A stretch of 5,590 nucleotides of DNA from the NCBI GenBank assembly GCA_016285215.1, contig JAEEQI010000155.1, positions 1-5,590 of the forward strand, given 5' to 3'. Positions 1 through 5,590 of the stretch are shown piece after piece. Both the position numbers and the translations under genes were made by a program. The notes under the pieces are model-generated. The model saw nothing but the letters and a program-made list of their open reading frames with translations. It made no database searches and was not told the DNA's origin. The DNA is from Bacteroidales bacterium (GTDB lineage Bacteria > Bacteroidota > Bacteroidia > Bacteroidales > UBA932). Numbering within the stretch: the stretch's first letter is position 1; each line of letters opens with the position of its first letter.

Positions 1-371
1 TAAAGGCAGCCCTGCTGTCCCTTTCCGAGTCCCTGTCGCTGGAACTCAAGGGCACCGGCATCCAGTGCTGCAGCATCCTGCCCGGAGACGTCTCCACCGG
101 CTTTACCAACGCCCGTAAGCTCAACGCCGCCGCCCAGGATCCCGCTTCCCCCTATCGGGCCAAGATGGACAAGAACCTCAAAAAGATAGAGGCCGATGAA
201 AGGGGCGGTATGAAACCCGAAGTCATTGCCAAGGCCATCCTGAAGCAGCTCAAGCGCCGCCATATGAGAGTCCGCGTTATTCCCAGAATTGACTACGCGG
301 CCGTGGGCGCACTGGTCAGATATCTGCCCGAAAAGTCCAAATTAGCCCTTTTGAATTTCTTGTACAGCTAA
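1..371 (+). CDS. Short-chain dehydrogenase/reductase (SDR), C-terminal part only
   Basis: The reading frame is open from the left edge to TAA at 369-371 and gives 122 complete residues; the N-terminal half with the Rossmann nucleotide-binding glycines lies outside the window. The first complete codon (3-5) is Lys, followed by AALLSLSESLSLEL, which fits the segment starting at the catalytic Lys of the SDR YxxxK motif. About 26 residues later comes ILPGDVSTGF (residues 25-34 of the fragment), the PG-x-V-x-T segment that lies near the nicotinamide in classical SDRs. A Lys/Arg-rich helix and a hydrophobic tail ending in LLNFLYS follow, as in membrane-peripheral SDRs. An NAD(P)-dependent oxidoreductase acting on an alcohol or ketone is likely, but the substrate cannot be told. 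The first Met codon inside the fragment (165) is internal, not the start. The next gene has its own promoter only a few bases after this stop. Confidence 0.87.
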   Translation, partial: KAALLSLSESLSLELKGTGIQCCSILPGDVSTGFTNARKLNAAAQDPASPYRAKMDKNLKKIEADERGGMKPEVIAKAILKQLKRRHMRVRVIPRIDYAAVGALVRYLPEKSKLALLNFLYS

Positions 372-382
372 TCTCTTGTACA
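358..382 (+). repeat. 9-bp direct repeat TCTTGTACA, two copies 16 bp apart
   Basis: TCTTGTACA occurs at 358-366 and again at 374-382. Each copy contains the self-complementary hexamer TGTACA. The first copy covers the last codons of the SDR gene; the second overlaps the presumed -33 TTG of the promoter for the 411-2882 gene. The position would suit an operator. A 9-base match at short distance can also arise by chance somewhere in 5.6 kb, so the regulatory reading is only an inference. Confidence 0.3.
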
Positions 383-406
383 TTTGACAAAAACGATGTA
401 TCTTTG
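376..406 (+). promoter_or_regulatory. Bacteroidales-type promoter (-33 TTG, -7 TATCTTTG)
   Basis: TATCTTTG at 399-406 matches the Bacteroides -7 consensus TAnnTTTG exactly. A TTG at 376-378 lies 20 bases upstream, a normal distance for the -33 element; another TTG at 384-386 is only 12 bases away and fits worse. The box ends 4 bases before the ATG at 411, so the expected transcription start falls on or next to the start codon. This predicts a leaderless or nearly leaderless message for the outer-membrane protein gene. Confidence 0.7.
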
Positions 407-410
407 AGGG

Positions 411-2882
411 ATGCGTCGTTTTTTGTCCATATGGATTATGCTCCTGGTAACCGTTGCAGCGGCTGCCCAGGGAACCACGCGTGTACGCGGAATGGTCAAA
501 GACGCAGAGACCGGAGAACCCCTCCCCTTTGTGGGCGTATACTTTGACGGAACCACCATTGGCATATCCACGGATATGAACGGCCACTACAGCCTGGAAA
601 CCCGTTCCCCCGAAGCCAAGGTCCTCACCGCCCAACTCATTGGCTACCAGAGCGTCTCCATTCCCATCCAGCCGGGCTCCTATTCGGAGATTAACTTTGT
701 CCTTCGGCCAGACCCCAAACAACTGGCCGCGGCTTATGTAAAGCCCAACAACCGCTACATCCGGTCCATCCTCAAGAAGATCAGCGACAATCTCTCCAGG
801 CACGACCCTGACAATGCACCGGACTGGAGCAGCCGCCTGTACACCAAGATTGAACTGGATGTTACCAGAATGGAGGATCTGTTGAAGATTGGCTTTCTGG
901 ACCGCAACATAGGCTTCGTGAAAGACTATGCCGACACTTCGGCCATTACGGGCCAGTCCTTCATTCCCGCCCTCATCTCGGAAAACGTATCCGACGTGTA
1001 CCACAGCCAGTCGCCGGCCTACCAAAGGGAAGTGATGCGCTACAGCCATATGTCGGGCTTCCAGCAGGAAAACGTGCTGCGCCAGTACACGGGTGCCCAC
1101 CTGCTGAGGGCCAACTTCTTCAAGCCCAGCATCTCCCTCTTCAACCTGGATATACCCAATCCGGTGGCCGCCGGCTCGCAGGGCTATTACAACTACTTCC
1201 TGGTAGACTCCCTGCAGGTAGAGGGCCGAAAGACTTATGTCCTCCGTTTCCATCCCAAGAAGCTGGTCACCTCCCCCACCCTGGACGGTGAAATGCACAT
1301 AGACGCAGAAGACTACGGCATCCGCAGTGTCCACGTGGCCCTGTCCAAGGACTCCAACGTGAACTGGATCCGCCATATCAATATGGACATTGAGAACCGC
1401 CGCACGCCCGAGGGCCGATGGTTCTTTGACGACGAGCGCCTGTTCATAGACTTCTCCATCGCCACCAGCGATTCGTCCCGCATAGTCTCTTTCCTGGGCC
1501 GCCGGCAGCTCTCCTTCCAGGAGCCGGTATACGGTCCCATTGAGGACCCGGACGCCCTCAACGCCAAAACGCAGGTAGTGGAGCGTGAGGTGCAGCAGGG
1601 AGACAAGGAACTCTGGGCCCAGATGCGTCCCATCCCGCTGGAAGCCAGGGAGCAGGGCATCTTTGATATGATTGACGCGTTCCAGCAAACGCGCTTCTAC
1701 AAGAACAGTTTTGCCATTCTCCATACCTTATTCGCCGGCTATTACCGAATCCCCGGAGTGGGCATAGAAGTGGGCCGATGGGATCACCTGATGGCCTATA
1801 ATCAGATGGAAGGATTCCGCGTAAGCATAGGAGGACGCACGTATCAGGACTTCTCGGAGACCGTACGCCTGAGCGGTCACGTAGCCTATGGATTCAGGGA
1901 CAAGAAGGTCAAGTGGGCCGCATCGGCAGAGATTATGTTCAAGAAAGAGCTTACCCGTAAGCTCAGCCTCACGGCATTCCACGACCTTACCCAGTTTGGC
2001 AGCGGAAGCCGCGTACTGTCGGCCCAGTCCGTATTGGGCTCCGCCATTGCCCGCAGTCCCGGCCGCCAGAGTATGGTGCGTCACTTTGACATCCTCTATG
2101 AGCACGAGTTCAACCCTTCCGTCAATGCCGCTCTGGAAGTGAATACCGCCCGCGTATGGAGCAATGACCAGGTCCGCTTCACAAGGCCCGACGGAAGCAT
2201 CCAGGATAGTTTCTCGGCCAATACCGTCCGCGCGATGCTGCGTTTCTCCCTGGATGAAAGGGTGACCCGCAACGTCTTTGTCAAGACGTACCTGTTTACA
2301 AAGTATCCCATCCTGGTGCTGGATGTCACGGGAGGTATCAAGGGTATCACCAAAGACGATTTCTCCTTCCTCCGCACCAGTGCTGCGCTCAAATGGAATA
2401 CGCCTTCCCACGCCCTGGGCTTCGGCCATCTCTACCTGGAAGGCGGCGCCATCTGGGGCAGTGTTCCCTACCCTCTGCTCAAACTGCACGAGGGAAACCA
2501 GACCTTCTATATGGACCAGACGGCCTTCAGCTGTATGAACTACTATGAGTTCATCTCGGACCGCTGGCTGTCGGGCTATTACGAGCATAACTTCAACGGT
2601 TTCTTCCTGGGTAAGATTCCGTTCATCAAGAAACTGGACCTCCGAGAGGTATTCACGGCCCGTGTGGCCTGGGGTACCCTCACCGATGCCAACAGCATCC
2701 ACGCTCCCTTCCAGCTTCCTCAGAGTGCAGGAACCCTTGAGAAACCGTATGTGGAGCTGGGTGTGGGCATAGCCAATATCCTCCGCGTACTGCGTGTAGA
2801 CTGCTTCTGGCGCGTAACCCACCGCCTGCCGGAAGCCAAGAGAAACTTTACCGTCAATGTGGGATTTGATGTTGAATTTTAA
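411..2882 (+). CDS. Exported DUF5686 protein with carboxypeptidase-regulatory-like domain
   Basis: This 823-residue protein has a clear signal peptide: a basic start (MRRF), a hydrophobic core to about residue 15, and an AAAA-Q junction that suggests cleavage after Ala19. There is no lipobox Cys. Residues about 24-100 form a CarboxypepD_reg-like beta-sandwich (VRGMVKDAETGEPLPFVGV, then GISTDMNGHYSL and IGYQS), the domain found at the front of many Bacteroidota outer-membrane proteins. The rest matches the DUF5686 layout known in this phylum. Its second half is rich in alternating beta strands with aromatic residues (DRWLSGYYEHNFNGFF at about 717-732) and ends in VGFDVEF with a terminal Phe, as outer-membrane barrels often do. 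An outer-membrane barrel is therefore inferred; no biochemical role is known to me. The ATG at 411 is preferred because the next Met (codon 10) would remove the basic end of the signal peptide. The AraC-type gene follows after 10 bases. Confidence 0.9.
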   Translation: MRRFLSIWIMLLVTVAAAAQGTTRVRGMVKDAETGEPLPFVGVYFDGTTIGISTDMNGHYSLETRSPEAKVLTAQLIGYQSVSIPIQPGSYSEINFVLRPDPKQLAAAYVKPNNRYIRSILKKISDNLSRHDPDNAPDWSSRLYTKIELDVTRMEDLLKIGFLDRNIGFVKDYADTSAITGQSFIPALISENVSDVYHSQSPAYQREVMRYSHMSGFQQENVLRQYTGAHLLRANFFKPSISLFNLDIPNPVAAGSQGYYNYFLVDSLQVEGRKTYVLRFHPKKLVTSPTLDGEMHIDAEDYGIRSVHVALSKDSNVNWIRHINMDIENRRTPEGRWFFDDERLFIDFSIATSDSSRIVSFLGRRQLSFQEPVYGPIEDPDALNAKTQVVEREVQQGDKELWAQMRPIPLEAREQGIFDMIDAFQQTRFYKNSFAILHTLFAGYYRIPGVGIEVGRWDHLMAYNQMEGFRVSIGGRTYQDFSETVRLSGHVAYGFRDKKVKWAASAEIMFKKELTRKLSLTAFHDLTQFGSGSRVLSAQSVLGSAIARSPGRQSMVRHFDILYEHEFNPSVNAALEVNTARVWSNDQVRFTRPDGSIQDSFSANTVRAMLRFSLDERVTRNVFVKTYLFTKYPILVLDVTGGIKGITKDDFSFLRTSAALKWNTPSHALGFGHLYLEGGAIWGSVPYPLLKLHEGNQTFYMDQTAFSCMNYYEFISDRWLSGYYEHNFNGFFLGKIPFIKKLDLREVFTARVAWGTLTDANSIHAPFQLPQSAGTLEKPYVELGVGIANILRVLRVDCFWRVTHRLPEAKRNFTVNVGFDVEF

Positions 2883-2892
2883 CCGAACTGCT

Positions 2893-3651
2893 ATGAGACA
2901 AAACATCAAGCCAGTGGTCATTAAACCCTACCAATACATAGGCCACATTTTGAACCCATATGACTCGTTCTCTTTGCCCATTGTTCCCTTCTCATTTCTT
3001 ATGGAGGGAGAAGCCCTGGTAGAGGTGGACAATCAGAACTATTATTTGTCTCCCGGGCAGTTCCTGCTTATTCCGGAAAACCACGCCATCACCGTGAAGC
3101 ACGCTACGCAGTGCAAGGGCTTTCACGGCTATTTTCAGCTCAGCTTCCTGAAAGATGCTTCTTACCAGGTGCTGCGCCAGTCCAAGCCCATTCTGCAGAG
3201 TTTCTGGTTTGACGACGCCGTCTTTATGGCCGCCCTTATGAAGCGTATGTGCACCGCCTATGAAGACAAAGACGACAAATTCCTTCAGAGTGCCATGGAT
3301 TTGATTCTGGGGCAACTGCGTCCCGGAGACCGCGTAACCGCCGTTCCGGAGAAGTTCCTCCAGCTGGTATTTGAAAAGGACAAGACCCCGCTTACGGTTT
3401 CTGAATACGCAGATATTCTGAATGTTACGCCCAACTATCTCAACAAGGCCGTCAAGAACCGTACACATCGTACCGCCATTGACTGGATTGAGATTGCGCG
3501 TATCAACATTGCAAAGAAACTGCTCAAAGACCCGGCTGTTTCCATTGCAGACATTTCAACCCTGGTGGGTCTGCCGGACCAGTCTTACTTCTCCCGCTTT
3601 TTCAAGAAAAAGACGGGACAGACCCCGTCCGAATTCCGCAACGAGCTTTAG
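2893..3651 (+). CDS. AraC-family transcriptional regulator
   Basis: This 252-residue protein has the usual two-part AraC build. Residues about 25-100 look like the cupin-type sensing domain (EGEALVEVDNQNYYLSPGQF, then LLIPENHAITV). The C-terminal 95 residues carry two helix-turn-helix units: the first about 166-190 (LTVSEYADILNVTPNYLNKA), the second about 216-240. The second runs into the family signature YFSRFFKKKTGQTPSEFR, which ends near residue 249. It should bind DNA and respond to a small ligand that cannot be named from sequence. The ATG at 2893 is chosen because earlier in-frame Met codons at 2857 and 2869 would add a non-homologous tail inside the upstream gene. Only 10 bases separate it from the DUF5686 gene, no Shine-Dalgarno is evident, and no promoter is seen in between, so cotranscription is likely. 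Its TAG stop shares four bases with the opposing trmO stop. It contains Leu and Ser codons of the TTA/TCA type that the upstream gene almost never uses. Confidence 0.92.
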   Translation: MRQNIKPVVIKPYQYIGHILNPYDSFSLPIVPFSFLMEGEALVEVDNQNYYLSPGQFLLIPENHAITVKHATQCKGFHGYFQLSFLKDASYQVLRQSKPILQSFWFDDAVFMAALMKRMCTAYEDKDDKFLQSAMDLILGQLRPGDRVTAVPEKFLQLVFEKDKTPLTVSEYADILNVTPNYLNKAVKNRTHRTAIDWIEIARINIAKKLLKDPAVSIADISTLVGLPDQSYFSRFFKKKTGQTPSEFRNEL

Positions 3652-4292
3652 CGCCAGCCGGTCACGGTCAAAACGCCGTCCTCTACCCGGAACAGCACTT
3701 CCTTGCCCCCAAAGGGCATAGCATATTCTTTCTCCGGCTTGTCCTGATAAGCTGGACGGGGATCCAGGGCCAGGACATCGGCCAGGGCCTGCCTGTCCAG
3801 CGGACAGTCTTCCGGGATTACCACCTGCAGCTTCTTCTCCGGAGCCTCAGCGGCAAATCCGCACTGGGCATCGGGGAAACTGTCGGCATAGGCAATGTAA
3901 GGCTTGATATCGTAGATGGGCGTTCCGTCCATCAGATCGGCCCCTCGTACCACCAGTTCCAGGTTATCCACCTTCACCAGTTCCACACACGAGAGTCCCA
4001 AAGGATTGGGCCGATACGGGGAACGCGTGGCCCAGACGCCCATAGCCGTATTGCCGCCCAGACGGGGCGGGCGCACGGTGGGCTGCCACTCCCCTTTGGC
4101 GGGTTTGTTGGCGCTGAAACCCCAGATGAGCCAGAGGTGGCTGAAGCCCTCCAGTCCCCTTAAGGCCTCCCGCACGCGATACTCGTCCTCAAACACAATG
4201 CGGCCTTCCAGCCTGGTTAACCCGCTCTGGCGGGGAATGCCAAACTTGGAGCCAAAAGGACCCTTGTAGTAAGCTACGGGCTTGATTTCCAT
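3648..4292 (-). CDS. trmO: tRNA (t6A37) N6-methyltransferase TrmO (TsaA/UPF0066 family)
   Basis: The 214-residue product shows the main family motifs in order: EGFSHLWLIWGFS (about 48-60), RPPRLGG (74-80), GVWATRSPYRPNPLG (85-99), DGTPIYDIKPYIAYAD (122-137) and a C-terminal LDPRPAYQ (176-183). In E. coli this family (YaeB/TsaA) uses S-adenosylmethionine to methylate t6A37 of threonine tRNA to m6t6A, with SAM held by a small beta-barrel fold; length is close to the 235 residues of the E. coli protein. The start is the ATG at 4292, giving MEIKPVAYYKGPFGSKFG, a typical family N-terminus. The frame stays open further upstream to about 4571, but that part only shadows the SEC-C gene. The gap to the upstream SEC-C stop is two bases, pointing to one operon and probable translational coupling. 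The TAA stop overlaps the convergent AraC stop. Confidence 0.94.
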   Translation of the reverse strand: MEIKPVAYYKGPFGSKFGIPRQSGLTRLEGRIVFEDEYRVREALRGLEGFSHLWLIWGFSANKPAKGEWQPTVRPPRLGGNTAMGVWATRSPYRPNPLGLSCVELVKVDNLELVVRGADLMDGTPIYDIKPYIAYADSFPDAQCGFAAEAPEKKLQVVIPEDCPLDRQALADVLALDPRPAYQDKPEKEYAMPFGGKEVLFRVEDGVLTVTGWR

Positions 4293-4294
4293 AA

Positions 4295-5524
4295 CTAAGA
4301 AAGGTATTTGCCGTGACAACGGCAGTAGCGGAGGCCGCTGCCGCAGGGGCAGGGATCGTCCGGTGCCACGTGAGGAATGGCGAATCCCAGCGGAACGCCT
4401 TCGGCCCCCAGGTCGGAGGCAAAGCCGTCCGTGATGGTGGGTTCGGGCATAGTCCAGTGGGGATATTCTTCGGCCGCCGATACCGGTTCTTCCTGGCGGG
4501 GCGTCTGCCAGGCGGGCCAGTCGGCCTTGCAGAGATTGGCTTCTGCAGCGCTGTAACCGCAAAGGAACCACTTGGGAACGCTATCTGCGTACTCGCTCAC
4601 AATCTTGCAGCAGGCCAGCCAGCTTTCTTCGTCCAGTTCCGGACACATAGGGCTGTCCATCAGCGGCTGGAAGAGGGCATCGTTCTGCTCTACCGTATAC
4701 TGCGCCTCCATCCACGTGTCGTGCTGGGCTTTTACCAGCTCATAGCCTTCGTATCCCACCCGGCGGTACATCTGCTCCAGGCGCATTCCCTCGGGCGTTT
4801 TGAAGCCTATGGTAAAGTAAGGCGCACCGGCACCGGCTTCGCGGGCTTCGGCCGCCGTAAAGGGTTTGAAGCGCTTCTGATTGAGCTCTTTGCGCTGGGT
4901 AAAGATTTCCTCCACGTTCTCTACGCAGGGAGAGCAAACGTAGTCTCCCCACTCGTCCGTATAGCGGTACATCTTGACCAGCGGGCTCTGGTGCAGCATC
5001 TTGGACAGCTCCTGGAAGTCTCCCCCACGGGCCTCTTCAAACCAGTCCATCAAAAGGTCAATGAAACGCTCGGTGGAAAGGACTCCATACAGGTTCAGAT
5101 ATCCCAGTCCCACGCGCTCCACTTCAAACTGGCCGCTCTTCTCGCAGGAGCGCAGCACCTTGTCCACATCCGGGGCCACAATATCGTACATCTCTCGGCT
5201 GATCCAGACCTTGTGGAAGTTTTCGTCGGAATCGTCGTACTGCACGAGGCCCGTCACCTCCAGCAGAGAAGGATAGTCTGCAAAGTCCTGATACTGGACC
5301 TTGTCGGGGCCGGCGTGCACCAGTTCCCTCAGAAGGCGTACGTCCCGCTCCATCAAATGGGACATCCACCGGCGCGGCTGTGCGTGCAGGTAGGTGTGGA
5401 GCTGGTCCACCAGCTGGGACTTCCTCAGGCGGGGGCTGAGTTCATTGCCCAGGATACTTCCCAGGTCCTCCAGCTCCACCTTCTGGAACCCATCCAGGAT
5501 GGTATGTAAAGTACGCTCTTCCAT
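4295..5524 (-). CDS. SEC-C motif protein of unknown function
   Basis: The 409-residue product ends in DPCPCGSGLRYCRCHGKYLS, a SEC-C motif with Cys392, Cys394, Cys403 and His404 as the expected zinc ligands; Cys401 is extra. SEC-C motifs occur at the C-terminus of SecA and in many otherwise unrelated proteins, where they bind zinc and mediate contacts. Residues about 16-46 (DLGSILGNELSPRLRKSQLV and on) resemble a SAP/Rho-N-like helical nucleic-acid-binding fold; this is a weak resemblance. The region 60-125 could be a winged-helix-like unit. A CSPC pair lies at 197-200 and further Cys residues at 294, 305-306, 322 and 332. I do not recognise the central 300 residues. There is no signal peptide or membrane segment, so the protein is cytosolic. 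The ATG at 5524 is chosen; an upstream in-frame TTG at 5536 lies within the -7 box and cannot be in a message started there. It is the first gene of an operon with trmO. Confidence 0.85.
   Translation of the reverse strand: MEERTLHTILDGFQKVELEDLGSILGNELSPRLRKSQLVDQLHTYLHAQPRRWMSHLMERDVRLLRELVHAGPDKVQYQDFADYPSLLEVTGLVQYDDSDENFHKVWISREMYDIVAPDVDKVLRSCEKSGQFEVERVGLGYLNLYGVLSTERFIDLLMDWFEEARGGDFQELSKMLHQSPLVKMYRYTDEWGDYVCSPCVENVEEIFTQRKELNQKRFKPFTAAEAREAGAGAPYFTIGFKTPEGMRLEQMYRRVGYEGYELVKAQHDTWMEAQYTVEQNDALFQPLMDSPMCPELDEESWLACCKIVSEYADSVPKWFLCGYSAAEANLCKADWPAWQTPRQEEPVSAAEEYPHWTMPEPTITDGFASDLGAEGVPLGFAIPHVAPDDPCPCGSGLRYCRCHGKYLS
4299..4306 (-). promoter_or_regulatory. Weak -7-like element (TACCTTTC) just before trmO
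   Basis: On the minus strand TACCTTTC differs from TAnnTTTG only in the last base and ends 6 bases before the trmO ATG, similar to the 4- and 9-base distances at the two other promoters here. It lies inside the last codons of the SEC-C gene (Tyr-Leu-Ser). No TTG is placed about 20 bases upstream; the nearest is 10 bases away. An internal promoter for trmO is possible but poorly supported. Confidence 0.2.
4309..4324 (-). repeat. Small perfect hairpin ahead of trmO
   Basis: TGCCGT and ACGGCA form a perfect 6-bp stem with a 4-base loop (TGTC on the minus strand). It sits in the final codons of the SEC-C gene, 16 bases upstream of the trmO start. The bases encode Cys-Arg-Cys-His-Gly of the SEC-C motif, so protein constraint could explain part of the pattern. 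No T-tract follows directly, so it is not a terminator; an effect on coupling or RNA processing is only a guess. Confidence 0.4.
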
Positions 5525-5533
5525 AAAGGACTG

Positions 5534-5541
5534 CAAAGGTA
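5534..5541 (-). promoter_or_regulatory. Promoter -7 element (TACCTTTG) of the SEC-C/trmO operon
   Basis: On the minus strand TACCTTTG matches TAnnTTTG exactly and ends 9 bases before the ATG at 5524. The region where a -33 element would lie is occupied by the 3' arm and T-tract of the neighbouring terminator, and no TTG is seen there. Transcription would start within a few bases of the ATG, leaving almost no leader. Confidence 0.6.
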
Positions 5542-5543
5542 GT

Positions 5544-5578
5544 AAAAAAAGGTGGTCATTTTATCACGACCACCTTTT
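5544..5578 (-). terminator. Rho-independent terminator of a leftward gene outside the window
   Basis: A perfect 11-bp inverted repeat (AAAAGGTGGTC at 5547-5557, GACCACCTTTT at 5568-5578) encloses a 10-base loop. Read on the minus strand, the stem ends in seven consecutive T (5550-5544), a classic intrinsic terminator. Read on the plus strand it ends TTTTCTCTTT, so weaker termination in that direction is possible. No rightward gene ends nearby, so it most likely closes a leftward gene lying to the right of the window. It ends only a few bases before the -7 box of the SEC-C gene. Confidence 0.85.
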
Positions 5579-5590
5579 CTCTTTATAAAG

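Noticed and set aside
165..371. A separate 68-residue small protein starting at the ATG at 165
   Set aside because: The same frame is open back to the window edge and carries SDR motifs, so this Met is internal to the SDR.
2857..2892. Upstream start for the AraC regulator overlapping the DUF5686 gene
   Set aside because: The extra 12 residues do not look like part of the sensing domain, and the ATG at 2893 gives a usual N-terminus and spacing.
342..2921. Two long minus-strand open frames (460 and 397 codons) antisense to the DUF5686 gene
   Set aside because: They are in the same register, mirror its codons exactly, and exist because TTA, CTA and TCA codons are avoided. Their translations resemble no family, and the plus-strand product has a signal peptide and clear domains.
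4293..4571. N-terminal extension of TrmO by 93 residues
   Set aside because: The extension lies wholly in the SEC-C gene out of frame, and family homology begins at MEIKPVAYYKG, encoded from 4292.
4313..5509. Plus-strand open frame of 398 codons across the SEC-C gene
   Set aside because: It is the exact codon mirror of the SEC-C gene. The minus-strand product has the SEC-C motif, a -7 box before its start and a 2-base junction with trmO.
1..5590. CRISPR array, tRNA or rRNA gene, insertion sequence, phage or defence genes
   Set aside because: I found no spaced repeat array, no cloverleaf-like sequence, no transposase or integrase motifs and no terminal inverted repeats; coding genes fill nearly all of the window.

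Overview
The window looks like an ordinary chromosomal stretch from a fairly GC-rich member of the Bacteroidota, most likely order Bacteroidales. Three things point there: an outer-membrane DUF5686/carboxypeptidase-regulatory-like protein, a family typical of that phylum; promoter -7 elements of the TAnnTTTG type just before two genes; and no clear Shine-Dalgarno sequences before the start codons. The genus cannot be fixed from the sequence alone. Gene density is very high, and no gene-free stretch exceeds about 70 bases.

Layout. Bases 1-371 (+) hold the C-terminal half of a short-chain dehydrogenase/reductase (SDR) cut by the window edge. A 39-base gap carries a good Bacteroidales promoter. 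It drives an 823-residue exported protein with an N-terminal carboxypeptidase-D regulatory-like domain and a DUF5686 beta-rich body (411-2882, +). Ten bases later comes a 252-residue AraC-family regulator (2893-3651, +), probably in the same transcript. The regulator's stop codon overlaps, tail to tail, the stop codon of a TrmO-type tRNA methyltransferase (3648-4292, -). Two bases upstream of trmO ends a 409-residue protein of unknown function with a C-terminal SEC-C zinc-binding motif (4295-5524, -). These two form a tight leftward operon whose promoter lies at about 5534-5541. A strong hairpin terminator at 5544-5578 ends a leftward transcript entering from outside the window.

How the parts fit. 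The rightward pair joins a cell-envelope protein to a transcription factor whose ligand and targets are unknown. The leftward pair joins a probable nucleic-acid or protein-interacting SEC-C protein to an enzyme that methylates t6A37 in threonine tRNA. The two operons converge with no terminator visible between them, so each transcript may run into the other.

I see no mobile element, CRISPR array, RNA gene or defence system, and nothing I would call a new system. The points most worth checking are the -7 elements only 4 and 9 bases from start codons (implying leaderless or nearly leaderless messages), the uncharacterised SEC-C protein coupled to trmO, and the small hairpin and promoter-like element just before trmO.
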